Source of the DNA: Streptomyces sp. HPF1205 | GTDB lineage: Bacteria; Actinomycetota; Actinomycetes; Streptomycetales; Streptomycetaceae | Length of the DNA: 64,000 nucleotides | Reading direction: 5' to 3' | NCBI RefSeq assembly: GCF_020400825.1 | Contig: NZ_JAINVH010000006.1 | Span: 1 to 64,000, forward strand | In this document: piece after piece, positions 40,759-52,082 of the stretch | Layout of the letters: each line of letters begins with the position of its first letter | Numbering within the stretch: the first letter of the stretch is position 1 | Position numbers and translations under genes: made by a program | The notes under the pieces: generated by a model | Told to the model about the DNA's origin: nothing | Seen by the model: the letters and a program-made list of their open reading frames with translations, nothing else | The model's database searches: none

Positions 40759-40869
40759 CAAGCGGCGCAAATCTCCCGTATCGAGGGCTCGGGCATCGTC
40801 CCCACTCCTCCGCTCCTGGCCACACTCGCCGAAGCCCTCGACGCCACCCTCGACATCGCCCTGGACGGG
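40759..40869 (+). pseudogene. Antitoxin gene fragment (second copy)
   Basis: In one frame this reads QAAQISRIEG, then SGIVPTPPLLATLAEALDAT and LDIALDG, nearly identical to residues 63-98 of the antitoxin at 38818. The DNA matches closely over about 110 bases with one extra codon. No N-terminal half or toxin precedes it. It is a remnant of a duplicated or recombined HigBA-type module and, with the intact copy, brackets the graspetide remnants. Confidence 0.8.
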
Positions 40870-40942
40870 CGAGGTCGATCCCCGGCGGGCTTGTGCCCCG
40901 CACCGGACTCCGGTGACGGGTACCAGCCCGCCGGGCACGGCC

Positions 40943-41866
40943 TCACAGCGGGCGGGTGAACATCTTCCGGTTGGCGAAGTTGCGGTAGCCGGCGCGCTGG
41001 AACGCCTTGGCCATGCCGATGTTGCCCGCGTCGCAGTCCCCGCGGATCTCGCCGAAGCCCGCTTCGACCAGCACGTGCGTACCCCGGGCGACCACGGCTG
41101 TGGCGTAGCCCCGGCCCCGGCCGGCCCTCGCGACCGCGACCAGGCCGATCACCGCCGAGGTGACCGTACGCGCCGGCATGCTGAGCGCCACGGGCGTGTC
41201 CGCCGGGTCGTAGCCGATCTCGAACCAGCCGGGCCGGTGGTCCATCTCCAGCATGTCGGCCACGTTGCGTTCGGCAGCGCCGCGCAGGCCGTGCTCGGCG
41301 ATCTCGGCCTGGAAGATCGAATCCGCGGTGTCGGTGAACGTGTCGGCCAGCAGCTCCACGAACGGCTCCTCGCCCAGGTCGGCCAGGGAGCGCCAGTGCA
41401 GCCGCTCGTCCTGGGCCGGCATCGGGTCGCCCGCGGTCCATGCGAATCGGCGGCCGTCGCGGGCGACGGTGAAACCGGCGTCGGCGAGCAGCGTCTCGCG
41501 CAGCCGCGGATCCCGTTGGAACTGGGGGGCCTGGGCCGGCGTGTCCAGCACGTGTCCCTGGACCTTCGCGCCGAGTTCGCGGGCCTGCTGGGCGGCGTAC
41601 GCCAACAGCGCCCGGCCGGTGTCCGGGCCGCCCGGTTCCAGCAGCACGATGTCCGTCGGAACGTTTCTTCCGGGGATCGTCCACAGCACCACGTTGCCCG
41701 CCACCCTGCCGTCGTGCTCGGCCACCAGACACCACTCGGGCCGGGTGCACCCGCTCTCCAGCAGACTCGTCAGGTAGGCGGCGGTGGCGGCATTGCGTTC
41801 ACCGTCGTCCGCGAAGGCCGTCAGCGCGGGCAGCTCGTCGGGCCGGGCGGTACGGATTGTCAGCAT
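40943..41866 (-). CDS. GNAT-family N-acetyltransferase, two-domain
   Basis: The 307-residue protein has a C-terminal GNAT domain: the acetyl-CoA-binding segment AVARAGRGRGYATAVVARG (near residues 240-258) and GDCDAGNIGMAKAFQRAGYRN near the end. The N-terminal half (MLTIRTARPDELPALTAFAD, AGNVVLWTIPG) looks like a second, degenerate GNAT fold. Tandem GNAT proteins acetylate small molecules or antibiotics; the substrate is unknown. It points toward the antitoxin fragment and away from typA. Confidence 0.87.
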   Translation of the reverse strand: MLTIRTARPDELPALTAFADDGERNAATAAYLTSLLESGCTRPEWCLVAEHDGRVAGNVVLWTIPGRNVPTDIVLLEPGGPDTGRALLAYAAQQARELGAKVQGHVLDTPAQAPQFQRDPRLRETLLADAGFTVARDGRRFAWTAGDPMPAQDERLHWRSLADLGEEPFVELLADTFTDTADSIFQAEIAEHGLRGAAERNVADMLEMDHRPGWFEIGYDPADTPVALSMPARTVTSAVIGLVAVARAGRGRGYATAVVARGTHVLVEAGFGEIRGDCDAGNIGMAKAFQRAGYRNFANRKMFTRPL

Positions 41867-42238
41867 GGTCGGCTTCCTTCCTCATCGCTCTCCGCAGAAC
41901 AGGCAGGGTACGTAGGGGGAGGAGGAAGCAGGGGAAGGGGTGCGGGTCAACGCCGGCCAGGCACAGGCGAGCAGGACCGCCGCCTGCTTGCCCCGCGTGA
42001 GCCAAGGACCGGTACGGCTCACCGCCCCTCCGGTTCGTCACCCGGAGTGCATCGGTGCGTATCGTCGGTTACGCGGTGGCCCGCGCGCCGCCCGTACCGC
42101 CTCGTTCGGTGCGAGAGCGGGCCCCGCGCCGCGCCCCGTACCATGGGGGGCAAGGCCGTGGCGGGAGGTTGCCCGGCGGGCGAGCGCTCACGAGGGGCGC
42201 GACGCCGACCCACGAAACCCCGGGAGAAGCGCCGCAGC
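41867..42238. other. Divergent interval between the acetyltransferase and typA
   Basis: No gene is seen in 372 bases. It must contain both promoters. A purine-rich stretch (GGGGGAGGAGGAAG near 41915) does not fit the ribosome-binding site of either gene. No clear -35/-10 pair was identified. Confidence 0.45.
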
Positions 42239-44106
<1,868 letters not shown>

Positions 44107-44107
<1 letters not shown>

Positions 44108-44123
44108 CGCCCCTTCGGGGCGC
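44107..44123 (+). terminator. Tight hairpin overlapping the typA stop
   Basis: GCGCCCC (44107-44113) and GGGGCGC (44117-44123) form a perfect 7-bp stem with a TTC loop, beginning at the last base of the TAG. It may protect the 3' end or help terminate. Confidence 0.5.
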
Positions 44124-44154
44124 GGTGACCGGGCGGGGTTCGCCCGGAGGACCC

Positions 44155-44205
44155 AGGGGCGCGGGGTCCCCCAGAGCTTGATGCCTGGGGGGACCCCGCG
44201 CTCCT
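44155..44205 (+). terminator. Main typA terminator
   Basis: Arms 44155-44172 and 44188-44205 (cores GCGGGGTCCCCC and GGGGGACCCCGC) form a stem of about 18 bp with one G-T pair and a 15-base loop, then CTGTTT. It is strong and separates typA from the peptide transporter operon. Confidence 0.75.
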
Positions 44206-44571
44206 GTTTCGCGGCCCTGACGGGCCGCACTCTGTCCGAATAACGGACACCCACTCCGTCATTTCGGCGTTAGAAACCTCACACTGTCCGTTTGCTTCCG
44301 GTCTGTATACGTTCCAAATTGTCCGGATTTGGACCGTCTTTGACGGGGTCGCCGTAACCGGAGCGAGACCAAAGGGGTCAAAGGCACCTCCGGGTGTGCC
44401 CGATAGTGGGACGAGTTGAGCTCGGGTCAATGGGTCACGCCCGCCGCACAGGCGATCGCGCCGACTCACGAGCACGGGACGGCCAGGCCGCTGTCAGGGG
44501 TGTCAGCGCCGCCGAGCCGGTCCCTCACACGTCGAGACACATATCGAAGTGACTCCTGAGGAGGCAAACCC
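44206..44571 (+). promoter_or_regulatory. Leader and promoter region of the first peptide-transporter operon
   Basis: This stretch of about 360 bases has no gene and is AT-richer than its surroundings over 44230-44345. TGTCCG occurs three times: as the perfect dyad TGTCCGAATAACGGACA (44233-44249), at 44285-44290, and at 44320-44325 in GTCCGGATTTGGAC. These are candidate operator half-sites. The GAGGAGG ahead of the ATG at 44572 is the ribosome-binding site. Confidence 0.5.
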
Positions 44572-46218
44572 ATGCGTGGTGCCAAGAGCGCCAAGTGGGT
44601 CGTAGGCGCGGCAGTGGTCGCCCTGGCGGCGACGGCCTGTGGTGCCGGAGGTTCGGACACCAAGGCGGGCGGATCGGACGACGGCGTCGTCCGGGCGTGG
44701 TGGGGCGACCCCCAGAACCCGCTGGAGCCGGCGAACACCAATGAGGTGCAGGGCGGCAAGGTCCTGGACATGATCTTCATGGACCTCAAGGAGTACGACC
44801 CGAAGACGGGCAAGGCCGACCTGGCCGCCGCCCAGTCCATCACCACTCCCGACCAGCAGAACTTCACCATCAAGCTCAAGCCGGGCCTGAAGTTCTCCGA
44901 CGGCACCCCGGTGACCGCGTCCTCCTTCGTGGACGCCTGGAACTACGGGGCCCTGGTCACCAACAAGCAGCTGAACTCGTACTTCTTCGCGGACATCGAG
45001 GGCTACGACGCCGTCCACCCGGAGGCCGAGGGCGCCGCCCCGACCGCCAAGACGATGTCCGGCCTGAAGGTCGTCGACGACACCACCTTCACGGTCAAGC
45101 TGAAGCAGAAGTTCTCCACCTGGCCGGACCGGCTCGGCTACAAGGCGTTCGCGCCGGTGCCGAAGTCGTTCTTCACCGACCACGCCGGCTACCTCGACAA
45201 GCCGGTCGGCGACGGCCCGTACAAGATCGTGTCGTACACCAAGGGCAGCAGCATGAAGCTGGTCCCGAACCCGTACTACACCGGTGCGAGCAAGCCGAAG
45301 AACAAGGGCGTGCTGCTCAAGGTCTACACCGACAGCGCCACCGCGTACGCCGACCTGCAGGCGGGCAACCTGGACGTCCTGGACGACATCCCGGCCGAGG
45401 ACCTGACGCACGTCAAGGCGGACATGAACGGCCGCTACCTCAACCAGCCGGCCGGCATCCTCCAGACCATCTCGTTCCCGCTGAACAAGAAGTCCTGGAA
45501 CGCGCCGGGCATGGAGAAGGTCCGCCTCGGCCTGTCGATGGCGATCGACCGCAAGACCATCACGCAGAAGATCTTCCAGGGCACCCGCACCCCGGCCGCC
45601 GACCTCACCTCGCCGGTGCTGGGCGCGGCCGGCGGCTACGACCCGGGCATCGCCGGCCAGGCCGTCGCGTACGACCCGGCCAAGGCCAGGGAGCTCATCA
45701 AGGCGGGCGGCGGCATCCCCGGCGGCCACATGACCATCGGCTACAACGCCGACTCCGGCTCCCACAAGCAGTGGGTGGACGCGGTCTGCAACAGCATCAA
45801 CAACGTGCTGGGCGACAACAAGGCCTGCGTGGGCGCCCCCACCGGCACCTTCGCCGACTTCCGCAACCAGATCACCAAGGGTGAGATGACCCAGCCGTTC
45901 CGTTCCGGCTGGCAGATGGACTACCCGCTGATCGACGACTTCCTGACGCCGCTGTACGCCACCGGCGGCAGCTCGAACGACTCGCACTACAGCAACCCGC
46001 AGTTCGACCGGCTGATCAGCCAGGCGAACGCGGAGCCGGACACCGCCAAGGCGACCGCGCTGTACAAGCAGGCCGAGTCGCTCCTGTTCAAGGACATGCC
46101 GGTCATCCCGCTGTGGTACCAGAACGGCGGCGCCGCCTGGTCCTCCCGGGTGTCCAACGTGACGGAGAACGCCTTCAGCTACCCCGTCTTCACCGACATC
46201 ACGGTCACCAACGGCTGA
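44572..46218 (+). CDS. Oligopeptide-binding lipoprotein (family 5), operon 1
   Basis: The 548-residue extracellular peptide-binding protein is anchored by a lipid on C23 (lipobox LAATAC). Family features: NPLEPANTNEVQGGKVLDMI, LKPGLKFSDGTPVTASSFVD, and VRLGLSMAIDRKTI. GAGGAGG lies seven bases before the ATG. It is the first gene of a five-gene ABC importer operon. The paralogue at 55900 shares most motifs. A terminator-type hairpin follows the stop, which would make this component more abundant than the permeases. Peptides may serve as food or as signals, as for the BldK importers. Confidence 0.93.
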   Translation: MRGAKSAKWVVGAAVVALAATACGAGGSDTKAGGSDDGVVRAWWGDPQNPLEPANTNEVQGGKVLDMIFMDLKEYDPKTGKADLAAAQSITTPDQQNFTIKLKPGLKFSDGTPVTASSFVDAWNYGALVTNKQLNSYFFADIEGYDAVHPEAEGAAPTAKTMSGLKVVDDTTFTVKLKQKFSTWPDRLGYKAFAPVPKSFFTDHAGYLDKPVGDGPYKIVSYTKGSSMKLVPNPYYTGASKPKNKGVLLKVYTDSATAYADLQAGNLDVLDDIPAEDLTHVKADMNGRYLNQPAGILQTISFPLNKKSWNAPGMEKVRLGLSMAIDRKTITQKIFQGTRTPAADLTSPVLGAAGGYDPGIAGQAVAYDPAKARELIKAGGGIPGGHMTIGYNADSGSHKQWVDAVCNSINNVLGDNKACVGAPTGTFADFRNQITKGEMTQPFRSGWQMDYPLIDDFLTPLYATGGSSNDSHYSNPQFDRLISQANAEPDTAKATALYKQAESLLFKDMPVIPLWYQNGGAAWSSRVSNVTENAFSYPVFTDITVTNG

Positions 46219-46234
46219 CCTGATGCCGCGGACG

Positions 46235-46265
46235 CCGGCCGGGGGGCAACCCCCCGGCCGGTTTT
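46235..46265 (+). terminator. Intercistronic terminator/attenuator after the binding-protein gene
   Basis: CCGGCCGGGGGG (46235-46246) and CCCCCCGGCCGG (46250-46261) form a perfect 12-bp stem with a CAA loop followed by TTTT. It is the most canonical Rho-independent structure in the window yet lies inside an operon, 16 bases after the stop and 28 before the permease start. Confidence 0.8.
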
Positions 46266-46293
46266 CCGCCTGATCTTCGACCCTGGAGGGCAG

Positions 46294-47217
46294 ATGGGGC
46301 GCTACGTCATCAGGCGACTGCTCCAGATGGTTCCGGTCTTCATCGGCACCACCTTTTTGATCTTCGTAATGGTCTACGCGCTCGGCGACCCGGTGGCCGC
46401 CATGTTCGGCGACCGCGCGCCGGACCCCGCCACGGCGGCGCAGATCAGGCACGCCCTGTATCTCGACCACCCGCTGCCGCTGCAGTACCTGCACTACATG
46501 GGGCAGATCTTCACCGGCGACTTCGGTACGTCGGCCACCGGGCAGCCGGTCACCCAGCTCATGGGTACCGCGTTCCCGGTGACCCTGCGGCTGACCCTCG
46601 TCGCGTTCGCCATCGAGGCCGTGGCCGGCATAGGTCTCGGCCTGCTGGCCGGCATGCGCCGCGGCCGGTTCGCCGACTCCGCCGTACTGGCGTTCACGCT
46701 GCTGGTGGTGGCCGTCCCGACGTTCGTCACCGGCTACCTGCTGCAGTACTTCGCCGGCGTCAAGTGGCACCTGGCCAACCCGGCGGTCGCCGACGGCGCC
46801 CCCTTCGGCGACCTGATCCTGCCCGGCGTGGTGCTGGCCGGCGTCTCGCTGGCGTACGTGGCCCGGCTCACGCGCACCGCCGTCGCCGAGAACTCCCGCG
46901 CGGACTACCTGCGCACGGCCGTCGCCAAGGGCCTGCCCCGGCGCCGGGTGGTCACCGTGCACCTGCTGCGCAACTCGCTGATACCCGTGGTCACCTTCCT
47001 CGGCACCGACATCGGCGGCCTCATGGCCGGCGCGGTCGTCACCGAGCGGATCTTCAACATCCACGGCGTCGGCTACCAGCTCTACCAGGGCATCCTGCGG
47101 CAGAACCCGCCGACCGTGGTCGGCTTCGTCACCATCCTGGTGCTGATCTTCCTGGCCGCGAACCTGCTCGTCGACCTGCTCTACGCGGTCCTGGACCCGA
47201 GGATCCGGTATGCCTGA
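46294..47217 (+). CDS. Peptide ABC transporter permease (OppB/DppB type), operon 1
   Basis: The 307-residue inner-membrane permease has about six helices. It starts MGRYVIRRLLQMVPVFIGTT, typical of the DppB family, and has the EAA loop that contacts the ATPases (RADYLRTAVAKGLPRRRVVT). The first large loop holds GDPVAAMFGDRAPDPATAA. It overlaps the next permease gene by eight bases and is made with it. The ribosome-binding site is GGAGGG. Confidence 0.93.
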   Translation: MGRYVIRRLLQMVPVFIGTTFLIFVMVYALGDPVAAMFGDRAPDPATAAQIRHALYLDHPLPLQYLHYMGQIFTGDFGTSATGQPVTQLMGTAFPVTLRLTLVAFAIEAVAGIGLGLLAGMRRGRFADSAVLAFTLLVVAVPTFVTGYLLQYFAGVKWHLANPAVADGAPFGDLILPGVVLAGVSLAYVARLTRTAVAENSRADYLRTAVAKGLPRRRVVTVHLLRNSLIPVVTFLGTDIGGLMAGAVVTERIFNIHGVGYQLYQGILRQNPPTVVGFVTILVLIFLAANLLVDLLYAVLDPRIRYA

Positions 47218-48142
47218 CATGACCGACTCCCAGAGCCTGGTGGACGCCGTGCCGACCACCGCGGCCGGCCCCGTCGACCCCGCCGTGTCCCGCGACAGGC
47301 CGCGCAGCCTGTGGAACGACGCCTGGCACGACCTCAGCCGCAAGCCGATGTTCTACATCTCCGGCGCGCTGATCGTCTTCCTGGTGCTCATCGCGATCTG
47401 GCCCAAGCTGGTCGCGAGCGGGGACCCGCTGGCCTGCGACCTGTCCAAGTCCCAGCTGGGACCGACCGGCGGCCACCCCTTCGGCTTCGACCAGCAGGGC
47501 TGCGACGTGTTCACCAGGACCGTGTACGGGGCCCGCGCCTCGGTGTCGGTCGGCATCTTCTCCACCGTCGGCGTCACCGTGCTCGGCTCGCTGCTCGGCG
47601 GCCTGGCCGGCTACTTCGGCGGCTGGCTGGACGCCATCCTGTCCCGGGTCAGCGACATCTTCTTCGGCATCCCGATCCTGCTCGGCGGCGTCGTCTTCCT
47701 GTCCGTGGTCAAGGGCGGCAGCGTCACCACCGTGTCGCTGTTCATGATCCTGCTGGGCTGGCCGCAGATCGCGCGCATCGCCCGCGGCGCGGTGATCACC
47801 GCCAAGCAGCAGGACTACGTGCAGGCCGCCCGCGCCCTGGGCGCCGGCCACACCCGGCTGCTGCTGCGGCACATCGCGCCCAACGCGCTCGCGCCGGTGA
47901 TCGTGGTCGCCACCATCGCCCTGGGCACGTACATCTCGCTGGAGGCGACGCTGTCCTACCTCGGCGTCGGCCTCAAGCCGCCGGCCGTCTCGTGGGGCAT
48001 CGACATCTCCGCGGCGTCCAACCAGATCAACAACGCCCCGCACATGCTGCTGTGGCCGGCCGGCGCGCTGAGCGTCACCGTACTGGCGTTCATCCTGCTC
48101 GGCGACGCGGTCCGCGACGCCCTCGACCCGAAGCTGCGCTAG
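47210..48142 (+). CDS. Peptide ABC transporter permease (OppC/DppC type), operon 1
   Basis: The 310-residue permease has an N-terminal cytoplasmic tail, a first helix (MFYISGALIVFLVLIAIWP), the family segment HPFGFDQQGCDVFTRTVYGA in the first outer loop, and five more helices with the EAA loop QDYVQAARALGAGHTRLLLR. It pairs with the preceding DppB-type permease as the channel. Confidence 0.93.
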   Translation: MPDMTDSQSLVDAVPTTAAGPVDPAVSRDRPRSLWNDAWHDLSRKPMFYISGALIVFLVLIAIWPKLVASGDPLACDLSKSQLGPTGGHPFGFDQQGCDVFTRTVYGARASVSVGIFSTVGVTVLGSLLGGLAGYFGGWLDAILSRVSDIFFGIPILLGGVVFLSVVKGGSVTTVSLFMILLGWPQIARIARGAVITAKQQDYVQAARALGAGHTRLLLRHIAPNALAPVIVVATIALGTYISLEATLSYLGVGLKPPAVSWGIDISAASNQINNAPHMLLWPAGALSVTVLAFILLGDAVRDALDPKLR

Positions 48143-48152
48143 GAGGGCGTAC

Positions 48153-49170
<1,018 letters not shown>

Positions 49171-49187
<17 letters not shown>

Positions 49188-50232
49188 CGCCGGCGCCGTG
49201 CGGGACGGCGAACCGATCCTCCAGGTGCGCAACCTGGTCAAGCACTTCCCGCTGACCCGCGGCATCGTCTTCAAGAAGCACGTCGGCGCGGTCAAGGCCG
49301 TGGACGGCGTCTCCTTCGACCTCCACCGGGGCGAGACGCTGGGCATCGTCGGCGAGTCCGGCTGCGGCAAGTCCACCGTCGCCAAGTTGCTGATGAACCT
49401 GGAGCAGGCCACCTCCGGCGAGGTGTTCTACAAGGGCCAGGACATCACCCGGCTGTCCGGCAAGGCCCTCAAGGCCGTCCGCCGGAACATCCAGATGGTC
49501 TTCCAGGACCCGTACACCTCGCTCAACCCGAGGATGACGGTCGGCGACATCATCGGGGAGCCCTTCGACATCCACCCCGAGGCGGCGCCCAAGGGCTCGC
49601 GGCGGGCCCGCGTGCAGGAGCTGCTCGATGTCGTCGGCCTCAACCCCGAGTACATCAACCGCTATCCGCACCAGTTCTCCGGCGGCCAGCGCCAGCGCAT
49701 CGGCATCGCCCGCGGCCTCGCGCTCAACCCGGAGATCATCATCTGCGACGAGCCGGTGTCCGCGCTGGACGTCTCGGTGCAGGCGCAGGTGGTCAACCTG
49801 ATGGAGAAGCTGCAGGACGAGTTCGGGCTGTCGTACGTCTTCATCGCGCACGACCTGTCGATCGTGCGGCACATCTCCGACCGGGTGGGCGTGATGTACC
49901 TGGGCCGGATCGCGGAGATCGGCACCGACACCGAGATCTACGAGCACCCGACCCACCCGTACACCCAGGCGCTGCTGTCGGCGGTGCCGGTGCCGGACCC
50001 CGAGGCGCGTGAGGCGAGGGAGCACATCATCCTCAGCGGTGACGTGCCGTCCCCGGCCAACCCGCCCTCCGGCTGCCGGTTCCGTACGCGCTGCTGGAAG
50101 GCGCAGGCGCGGTGCGCCGAGGAGACGCCGCTGCTGGCCGTCCCCTCCGTCTACGCGGGCAGCGGCACCCCGGCCGCCCACGAGTCGGCGTGCCACTTCG
50201 CGGCCGAGCGGGACGTGGTGGGCGCGGCCTGA
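49171..50232 (+). CDS. Peptide ABC transporter ATPase (OppF/DppF type), operon 1
   Basis: The 353-residue partner ATPase has Walker A GESGCGKS at residues 61-68, signature FSGGQRQR and Walker [33 protein letters not shown] near the start marks the OppF type. The C-terminal tail has Cys residues in [15 protein letters not shown] and SACHF, again a likely iron-sulfur site. It is the last gene of the operon; a strong hairpin follows. Confidence 0.94.
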
Positions 50233-50255
50233 CCGCCCGTCGCCGTATGGCGTAT

Positions 50256-50299
50256 GCCGTAAGGGGCGCTCTCCATGGAGGGCGCCCCTTACGGCTTTT
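50256..50299 (+). terminator. Terminator of peptide-transporter operon 1
   Basis: GCCGTAAGGGGCGC (50256-50269) and GCGCCCCTTACGGC (50282-50295) pair perfectly over 14 bp, followed by TTTT. It probably also ends the convergent epimerase gene. Confidence 0.85.
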
Positions 50300-50374
50300 C
50301 TGTCGGTGTCTCGGCGTCTCGGCCTGTCGGTGTCTCGGCGTCTCGGCGTCCGGCCTGTCCGGCGTCCCGGCCGG

Positions 50375-51262
50375 TCAGACCGCGAAGTAGTGCCCCTTGT
50401 CCAGGTCCTCCAGCAGGCCCGGGCCGGTCGGCCGCCAGTCCAGGAGCTCGCGGGTCAGCGCGGCCGAGGCCGGCTGGTCGACGGACAGGACCGTACCGAG
50501 GAAGCCGAAGTCCTCCGCCGGGCGGTAGACCGCCGGCACGCCGAGGTGCCGGCCGATCACCTCGGCCATGTCGCGGATCGCCACACCCTCGTCGCCGACC
50601 GCGTGCAGCATCGTTCCCGCCGGGGCCCGCTCGACGGCGAGGCGGAACAGCCGCCCGGCGTCGGACACGTGGACCGCGGGCCAGCGGTTGGAGCCGTCGC
50701 CCACGTAACCGGCCGACCCCTTGTCCCGGGCGTCGGCGACGAGCCAGGACACGAAGCCCTTGTCCCCTTCGCCGTGCACGGTCCTGGGCAGGCCCACGAC
50801 GGACGAGCGGACGCCGCGCGCGGCCATGTCCAGCACCGCCGCGGCGTTCGCGGCCCGGCCCGCGATGGGGGAGCCGGCCGGGTACCGCGGCCGGTCCCGC
50901 TCGGTCGCCACCTCGCCCGGGACCGCGGGCGTACCGGAGGCGATGACCAGCGGCTTCCCCGTGCCCTCCAGCGCGGCGCCGAAGGCCGCGATCGCGCGGG
51001 CGTCGGTCTGCACCGAGGCCTCGAACCGGGAGAAGTCGTGGACGAAGGCGAGGTGGACGACCGCGTCGCACTCGGTCGCGCCGGTCCGCAGGGTGTCCAT
51101 GTCGTCGAGGCCGCCGCGCAGCACCCGCGCGCCCCTGGCGGCGGCGACCTCGGCCGAGGAGTCGGACCTGGCCAGCGCGAGAACCTGGTGGCCGGCGCCG
51201 ATGAGCTCGGGCACGACGGCCGATCCGACCCAGCCGGACGCGCCTGTGACGAATATCCGCAT
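50375..51262 (-). CDS. NAD(P)-dependent epimerase/dehydratase-type extended SDR
   Basis: This has 295 residues from ATG 51262, with GGGAGG five bases upstream. The Rossmann motif TGASGWVGS (residues 6-14) and the atypical-SDR pattern (CDAVVHLAFVHD, SGTPAVPGE) place it among NAD(P)-binding, isomerase- or reductase-like proteins. The YxxxK catalytic pair is not obvious, which is usual in the atypical group. It is divergent from a TetR gene; two palindromes between them make it the probable target. Confidence 0.87.
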   Translation of the reverse strand: MRIFVTGASGWVGSAVVPELIGAGHQVLALARSDSSAEVAAARGARVLRGGLDDMDTLRTGATECDAVVHLAFVHDFSRFEASVQTDARAIAAFGAALEGTGKPLVIASGTPAVPGEVATERDRPRYPAGSPIAGRAANAAAVLDMAARGVRSSVVGLPRTVHGEGDKGFVSWLVADARDKGSAGYVGDGSNRWPAVHVSDAGRLFRLAVERAPAGTMLHAVGDEGVAIRDMAEVIGRHLGVPAVYRPAEDFGFLGTVLSVDQPASAALTRELLDWRPTGPGLLEDLDKGHYFAV

Positions 51263-51274
51263 GGGAACCTCCCT

Positions 51275-51326
51275 GATGTCAGTAACTGTCATCAGAGTAG
51301 CACGAGTGATGCCAGGGACTGTCATC
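51275..51326. promoter_or_regulatory. Two operator copies for the first TetR regulator
   Basis: GATGTCAGTAACTGTCATC (51275-51293) and GATGCCAGGGACTGTCATC (51308-51326) are 19-bp imperfect palindromes of the same design, with centres 33 bp apart (about three helical turns). They lie between the divergent start codons and cover both candidate promoters. Confidence 0.75.
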
Positions 51327-51329
51327 ACG

Positions 51330-51335
51330 TATGAT
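51330..51335 (+). promoter_or_regulatory. -10 box of the first TetR gene
   Basis: TATGAT lies six bases before the ATG at 51342, so the message would be leaderless. The second operator copy ends three bases upstream of it. Confidence 0.5.
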
Positions 51336-51341
51336 CGGCCC

Positions 51342-52025
51342 ATGGGGAGATGGGAGCCGAACGCGCGAGGACGCCTGGCGGAGGCGGCCATGAGGCTGTA
51401 CGCCGAGCAGGGATTCGAGCGGACCACGGTCGCCGAGATCGCCGAGGCGGCGGGGCTGACCGAGCGGACCTTCTTCCGTCACTTCGCCGACAAGCGCGAA
51501 GTCCTGTTCTACGGAACGGAGATGGCGCTGGACATGCTCACCCGCGCCATCAGGCAGGCCCCGGCCTCGGCGTCCCCGATGGACGCGGTGGGTGCCGCGC
51601 TGGAGTCGTTCGGCGCCTTCTTCGAGGAGGACCCGGAGCGCGTCCGGCGCCGGGAGGCCGTCGTCTCCACCAGCACGGAGATGCGCGAACGCGAGCTGGT
51701 CAAGCTGGACGCCTTCGCCTCGGCGATGGCCGGGGCGCTGCGGGAGCGCGGCACCCCCGAGCCGACCGCCGTCCTGGCCGCGGAGGCGGGCATGGCGGCT
51801 TTCAAGGTCGCCTACGCCCGCTGGGTGGCTGCCGCGCCCGGTGCCGCGCCCGCCGCCGCGTCCGGCGACTCGGGCGCGGCGGGGGAGGCGGAGAGCCGGG
51901 ACGGCGCGGGCGGCGCGGGCGGAACGGATGGTGCGCCAAGCGGTGGCGAGCGGGATCTGCCGGGCCTCTTCCGCGCCTCGCTGGCCCGGATGGGGCAGAT
52001 CCTGGCGGACCGCGCGTCGGCGTAG
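51342..52025 (+). CDS. TetR-family regulator
   Basis: The 227-residue protein has an N-terminal TetR helix-turn-helix (residues 10-55, AAMRLYAEQGFERTTVAEIA and GLTERTFFRHFADKREVLF). The C-terminal ligand domain carries an Ala/Gly/Ser-rich insertion near residues 165-200 that is probably disordered. It is divergent from the extended SDR gene and should repress it and itself through the two 19-bp sites. The ligand is unknown. Confidence 0.9.
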   Translation: MGRWEPNARGRLAEAAMRLYAEQGFERTTVAEIAEAAGLTERTFFRHFADKREVLFYGTEMALDMLTRAIRQAPASASPMDAVGAALESFGAFFEEDPERVRRREAVVSTSTEMRERELVKLDAFASAMAGALRERGTPEPTAVLAAEAGMAAFKVAYARWVAAAPGAAPAAASGDSGAAGEAESRDGAGGAGGTDGAPSGGERDLPGLFRASLARMGQILADRASA

Positions 52026-52082
52026 CGGCGCGCGCCCCCTTCGAGCCGCCGCCGCCAACGCCGGCCACGCGGTTCGGGCCGC

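Noticed and set aside
44503-47343. A 946-residue minus-strand frame opposite transporter operon 1
   Set aside because: Antisense shadow of the binding-protein and permease genes; Val/Gly/Arg-rich without domain features.
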